A stretch of DNA of 44,778 nucleotides from NCBI GenBank assembly GCA_017509985.1, contig JAFWOE010000014.1:1-44778 (forward strand). The letters run 5' to 3'. The notes under the pieces are model-generated. The model was not told where the DNA came from, searched no databases, and saw only the letters and a list, made by a program, of their open reading frames with translations. The translations under genes and the position numbers were made by a program. Of the stretch, positions 44,711-44,778 are shown in pieces. Position 1 is the first letter of the stretch. Every line of letters starts with the position of its first letter. This DNA is from Lachnospiraceae bacterium (GTDB lineage: Bacteria > Bacillota > Clostridia > Lachnospirales > Lachnospiraceae).

Positions 44711-44778
44711 ATGCCGAAGGCTAATAGTTCAGCACATACGAAATGGCTGTGTAAGTACCATATAGTCTTCACCCCAAA
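44711..44778 (+). CDS. tnpA: IS200 transposase TnpA, N-terminal fragment cut by the window edge
   Basis: Twenty-two codons reading MPKANSSAHTKW, then LCKYHIVFTP, the standard N-terminus of the Y1-type HUH transposase of IS200 elements. The HUH and catalytic Tyr motifs lie beyond the window. The ATG is masked by the preceding stem-loop. Confidence 0.9.
   Translation, partial: MPKANSSAHTKWLCKYHIVFTP

Larger units (their letters stand above)
44604..44778 (+). mobile_element. IS200-type element (IS200/IS605 family), left end, cut by the window edge
   Basis: The left subterminal hairpin CACCCGC-TGT-GCGGGTG (44611-44627), a long leader and the start of tnpA are present. The exact left boundary is approximate because these elements lack terminal inverted repeats. 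Confidence 0.8.

Overview
The window looks like a chromosomal segment of a Gram-positive anaerobe of the class Clostridia, probably Lachnospiraceae-like and plausibly from a gut. The reasons are strong AGGAGG-type ribosome sites, several TTG/GTG starts, sigma-A promoters with 17-bp spacers, a clostridial-style Tgt, a two-ATPase/DUF2229 activase, lipoprotein ABC binding proteins, and oxygen-sensitive Fe-S/CoA chemistry. The taxonomy is inferred from protein style only. Genes are tightly packed and no gene-free stretch exceeds 300 bases. The window opens in the last codons of an IS3-family transposase and closes in the first 22 codons of an IS200-type transposase.

Layout. 1-7.6 kb: IS3 remnant, then a run of a giant acyl-CoA dehydratase activase-like protein, a CinA/PncC-like amidohydrolase, tgt and a CBS/CorC membrane protein, closed by a bidirectional terminator. 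7.6-12.9 kb: a LysR regulator opposite a run of HAD phosphatase, Mrp/ApbC ATPase, peptidase T, an EamA transporter and a small XRE regulator. 13-22.7 kb: a PucR regulator, then an envelope pair (LCP protein and a membrane nucleotide-sugar dehydratase) followed closely by metG, tatD and glgB. 22.7-25.3 kb: a reverse-strand TraX-like membrane protein with a promoter that predicts a leaderless mRNA, a 4-hydroxybutyrate-type CoA-transferase, and a truncated prepilin-peptidase-like ORF. 25.4-30.4 kb: a strongly promoted ribose-type ABC importer (lipoprotein, permease, double ATPase, permease). 30.5-32.2 kb: YbaK-type deacylase, a hypothetical protein and an orphan STAS protein.

32.2-44.5 kb is the most interesting part. 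A LysR regulator and a zinc alcohol dehydrogenase are read leftward. Divergent from them is a set of eight genes: 2[4Fe-4S] ferredoxin, a fused flavoprotein/C-C hydrolase, an MFS carrier, an SDR, a 3-hydroxyacyl-CoA-dehydrogenase-family enzyme, a cyclase-family hydrolase, a BKACE-family enzyme, and acetoacetyl-CoA synthetase. The SDR / cyclase / 3-HAD / BKACE quartet matches by family the anaerobic phloroglucinol route: phloroglucinol to dihydrophloroglucinol, to 3-hydroxy-5-oxohexanoate, to 3,5-dioxohexanoate (triacetate), to acetoacetate plus acetoacetyl-CoA. The C-terminal part of the fused flavoprotein resembles phloretin / 2,4-diacetylphloroglucinol hydrolase, with all four expected metal ligands visible. 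I infer a polyphenol module in which the fusion protein, fed electrons by the ferredoxin, prepares and cleaves an acyl-phloroglucinol (flavonoid-derived) substrate. The ring product would then be reduced, opened and split, and acetoacetate would be activated by the terminal ligase. The fusion and the linked ferredoxin are the parts I do not recognise from a described system.
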